This document shows, piece by piece, positions 6,149 through 6,900 of a stretch of DNA of 6,900 nt (its first letter is position 1; each line of letters begins with the position of its first letter). The position numbers and the translations under genes were made by a program. Under the pieces are notes generated by a model, which saw only the letters and a list, made by a program, of their open reading frames with translations, did not search any database and was not told the origin of the DNA. The stretch is taken from NCBI GenBank assembly GCA_038891515.1, contig JAWAEB010000080.1, positions 1 to 6,900 on the forward strand. Direction: 5' to 3'. This DNA is from HRBIN01 sp038891515. GTDB taxonomy: Archaea > Thermoproteota > Nitrososphaeria_A > Caldarchaeales > Caldarchaeaceae.

Positions 6149-6853
6149 TACTCCGTAGGCTGTTCTCCTCGAGTGCTTGCCCACCATCCCCTTAAATCTC
6201 TCCTCACCCCACACCTCACCCCTCTCATGATATCCATACATCTCCCAATAGCCATCCACATAGGATTCCAGCAGCTCTATCTCAGTCAACCACTTGGCGC
6301 TCTTCCAACCATAGAGATGGGGGATGAAGGGTCTGACCGGGTATCCCTGCTCGACTGTGAGAGGGCGGCCATCAGCCTTCAGGGCTAGTATAGCGTCCTT
6401 GTGGAGTGCATCCTCCAAGGGAACTGGGGCCGTGTATCCGTCTAGACAGTGAAACATTACCCATCGGGCCTCGGGCTTAACCCCGGACTTGGATAGCAAG
6501 TCTGGTAGGGAGACGCCAGTCCACTCTACGTCCTTAATACTCCACTTGGTCACACAGTGGAAGGATCTGACATACTTCACAGAGGCCATCTCCTCTAGGT
6601 CCTCCAGCGTATACTCGGCCTCCCTCTCCACCAGTCCAGAAACCCTTAGACGCCAAGAAATGGGACTCATATCAGGTATGCCCAGAGCTGCATAGATCAC
6701 CCACTGCTTAGCCCACACCTGTCCCGGCGGTAGCTTCTCATCCAATTCCAATCTTCCTACATGACTTCGTTGGGGTGAATATAGCCTTGATGCCTCTACC
6801 ACGGGCTCTGTTAACTTGAGGCTTTTGGCCTGGGGTTGCGGTTGTTCTGTCAT
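6134..6853 (-). CDS. Cytoplasmic sulfite oxidase-like molybdopterin oxidoreductase
   Basis: A 239-residue protein of the oxidoreductase molybdopterin-binding domain family (sulfite oxidase / YedY fold). It should bind Mo-molybdopterin and reduce or oxidise a small substrate such as sulfite, a sulfoxide or an N-oxide. Cys100 in RSFHCVTKWS (96-105) is the expected molybdenum ligand. WTGVSLPDLL (111-120), FHCLDGYTAPVPLEDAL (134-150) and GYPVRPFIPHLYGWKSAKW (170-188) are family hallmarks. The C-terminal GYWEMYGYHERGEVWGEERF (201-220) is typical of archaeal members. There is no C-terminal dimerisation domain, haem domain or Tat signal; the first 20 residues are polar with several Pro and Gln. It is therefore probably cytoplasmic, unlike periplasmic MsrP (YedY). 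It begins at ATG 6853-6851 without a Shine-Dalgarno element, probably leaderless, and converges on the flavin-reductase-like gene. The substrate is unknown. Confidence 0.88.
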   Translation of the reverse strand: MTEQPQPQAKSLKLTEPVVEASRLYSPQRSHVGRLELDEKLPPGQVWAKQWVIYAALGIPDMSPISWRLRVSGLVEREAEYTLEDLEEMASVKYVRSFHCVTKWSIKDVEWTGVSLPDLLSKSGVKPEARWVMFHCLDGYTAPVPLEDALHKDAILALKADGRPLTVEQGYPVRPFIPHLYGWKSAKWLTEIELLESYVDGYWEMYGYHERGEVWGEERFKGMVGKHSRRTAYGVLPKV

Positions 6854-6864
6854 GCTTGTTAGGC

Positions 6865-6891
6865 AGAGGACGGCTTTACCTGCGGTCCTCT
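6865..6891. repeat. Inverted repeat flanking the putative promoter of the molybdopterin gene
   Basis: AGAGGAC (6865-6871) and GTCCTCT (6885-6891) are perfect 7-bp inverted arms separated by 13 bp. The arm centres are 20 bp apart, about two DNA turns. Relative to the minus-strand ATG the arms lie at -12 to -18 and -32 to -38. The spacer contains the minus-strand TAAA (-25 to -22), the only candidate TATA element near a leaderless start. The layout suits a dimeric regulator binding across the promoter. A weak RNA hairpin is the alternative. Confidence 0.4.
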
Positions 6892-6900
6892 ACGGGCTTT

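Noticed and set aside
6173..6695. Plus-strand open frames opposite the molybdopterin gene
   Set aside because: Short, without domain or ribosome site, and lying over a confidently assigned minus-strand gene.

Overview
The window reads as part of a thermophilic archaeal chromosome, most likely of the Thermoproteota (crenarchaeal/aigarchaeal-type) branch. The evidence is codon use dominated by AGG for arginine and ATA for isoleucine, tight gene packing with overlapping starts and stops, two apparent TTG starts, weak Shine-Dalgarno elements of the GGTG type, and leaderless-looking first genes. The protein families also fit this group. No rRNA, tRNA, CRISPR array, transposon or phage gene was seen.

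Layout. Positions 1-193 are a leader region with no assignable gene; it holds a 12-bp palindrome and a T-run that could be a promoter or a terminator. Five plus-strand genes follow: a DAO-family FAD oxidoreductase (194-1462), a small gamma-glutamylcyclotransferase-fold protein (1479-1925), a 1032-residue superfamily 2 helicase (1960-5058), a HAD-fold 5'-nucleotidase (5055-5606) and a flavin-reductase-like FMN protein (5609-6148). The gaps are 16 nt, 34 nt, a 4-nt ATGA overlap and 2 nt, so at least the last three look like one translationally coupled unit. A possible internal promoter lies before the helicase. A minus-strand gene for a cytoplasmic sulfite-oxidase-fold molybdopterin enzyme (6853-6134) converges on the run and overlaps its last gene by 15 bp. 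Its upstream region carries an operator-like inverted repeat.

How the genes may work together. Three genes are redox enzymes (FAD, FMN, molybdopterin) and one is a likely gamma-glutamyl or amine-handling enzyme, which suggests amino-acid or amine metabolism. The helicase is the outlier and the most interesting gene. Its motor resembles the MrfA/Hrq1 class, but with DEFD as motif II, TAAL as motif III and QREGRKGR as motif VI, and without the C-terminal cysteine cluster of that class. Its last ~180 residues look, by eye, like an eroded DEDD-type exonuclease fold. In Bacillus the MrfA helicase and the MrfB exonuclease are separate neighbouring genes, so this could be a fused counterpart with a dead nuclease. 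The helicase stop overlaps the start of a nucleotidase, which hints at a nucleic-acid processing pair; this remains inference.
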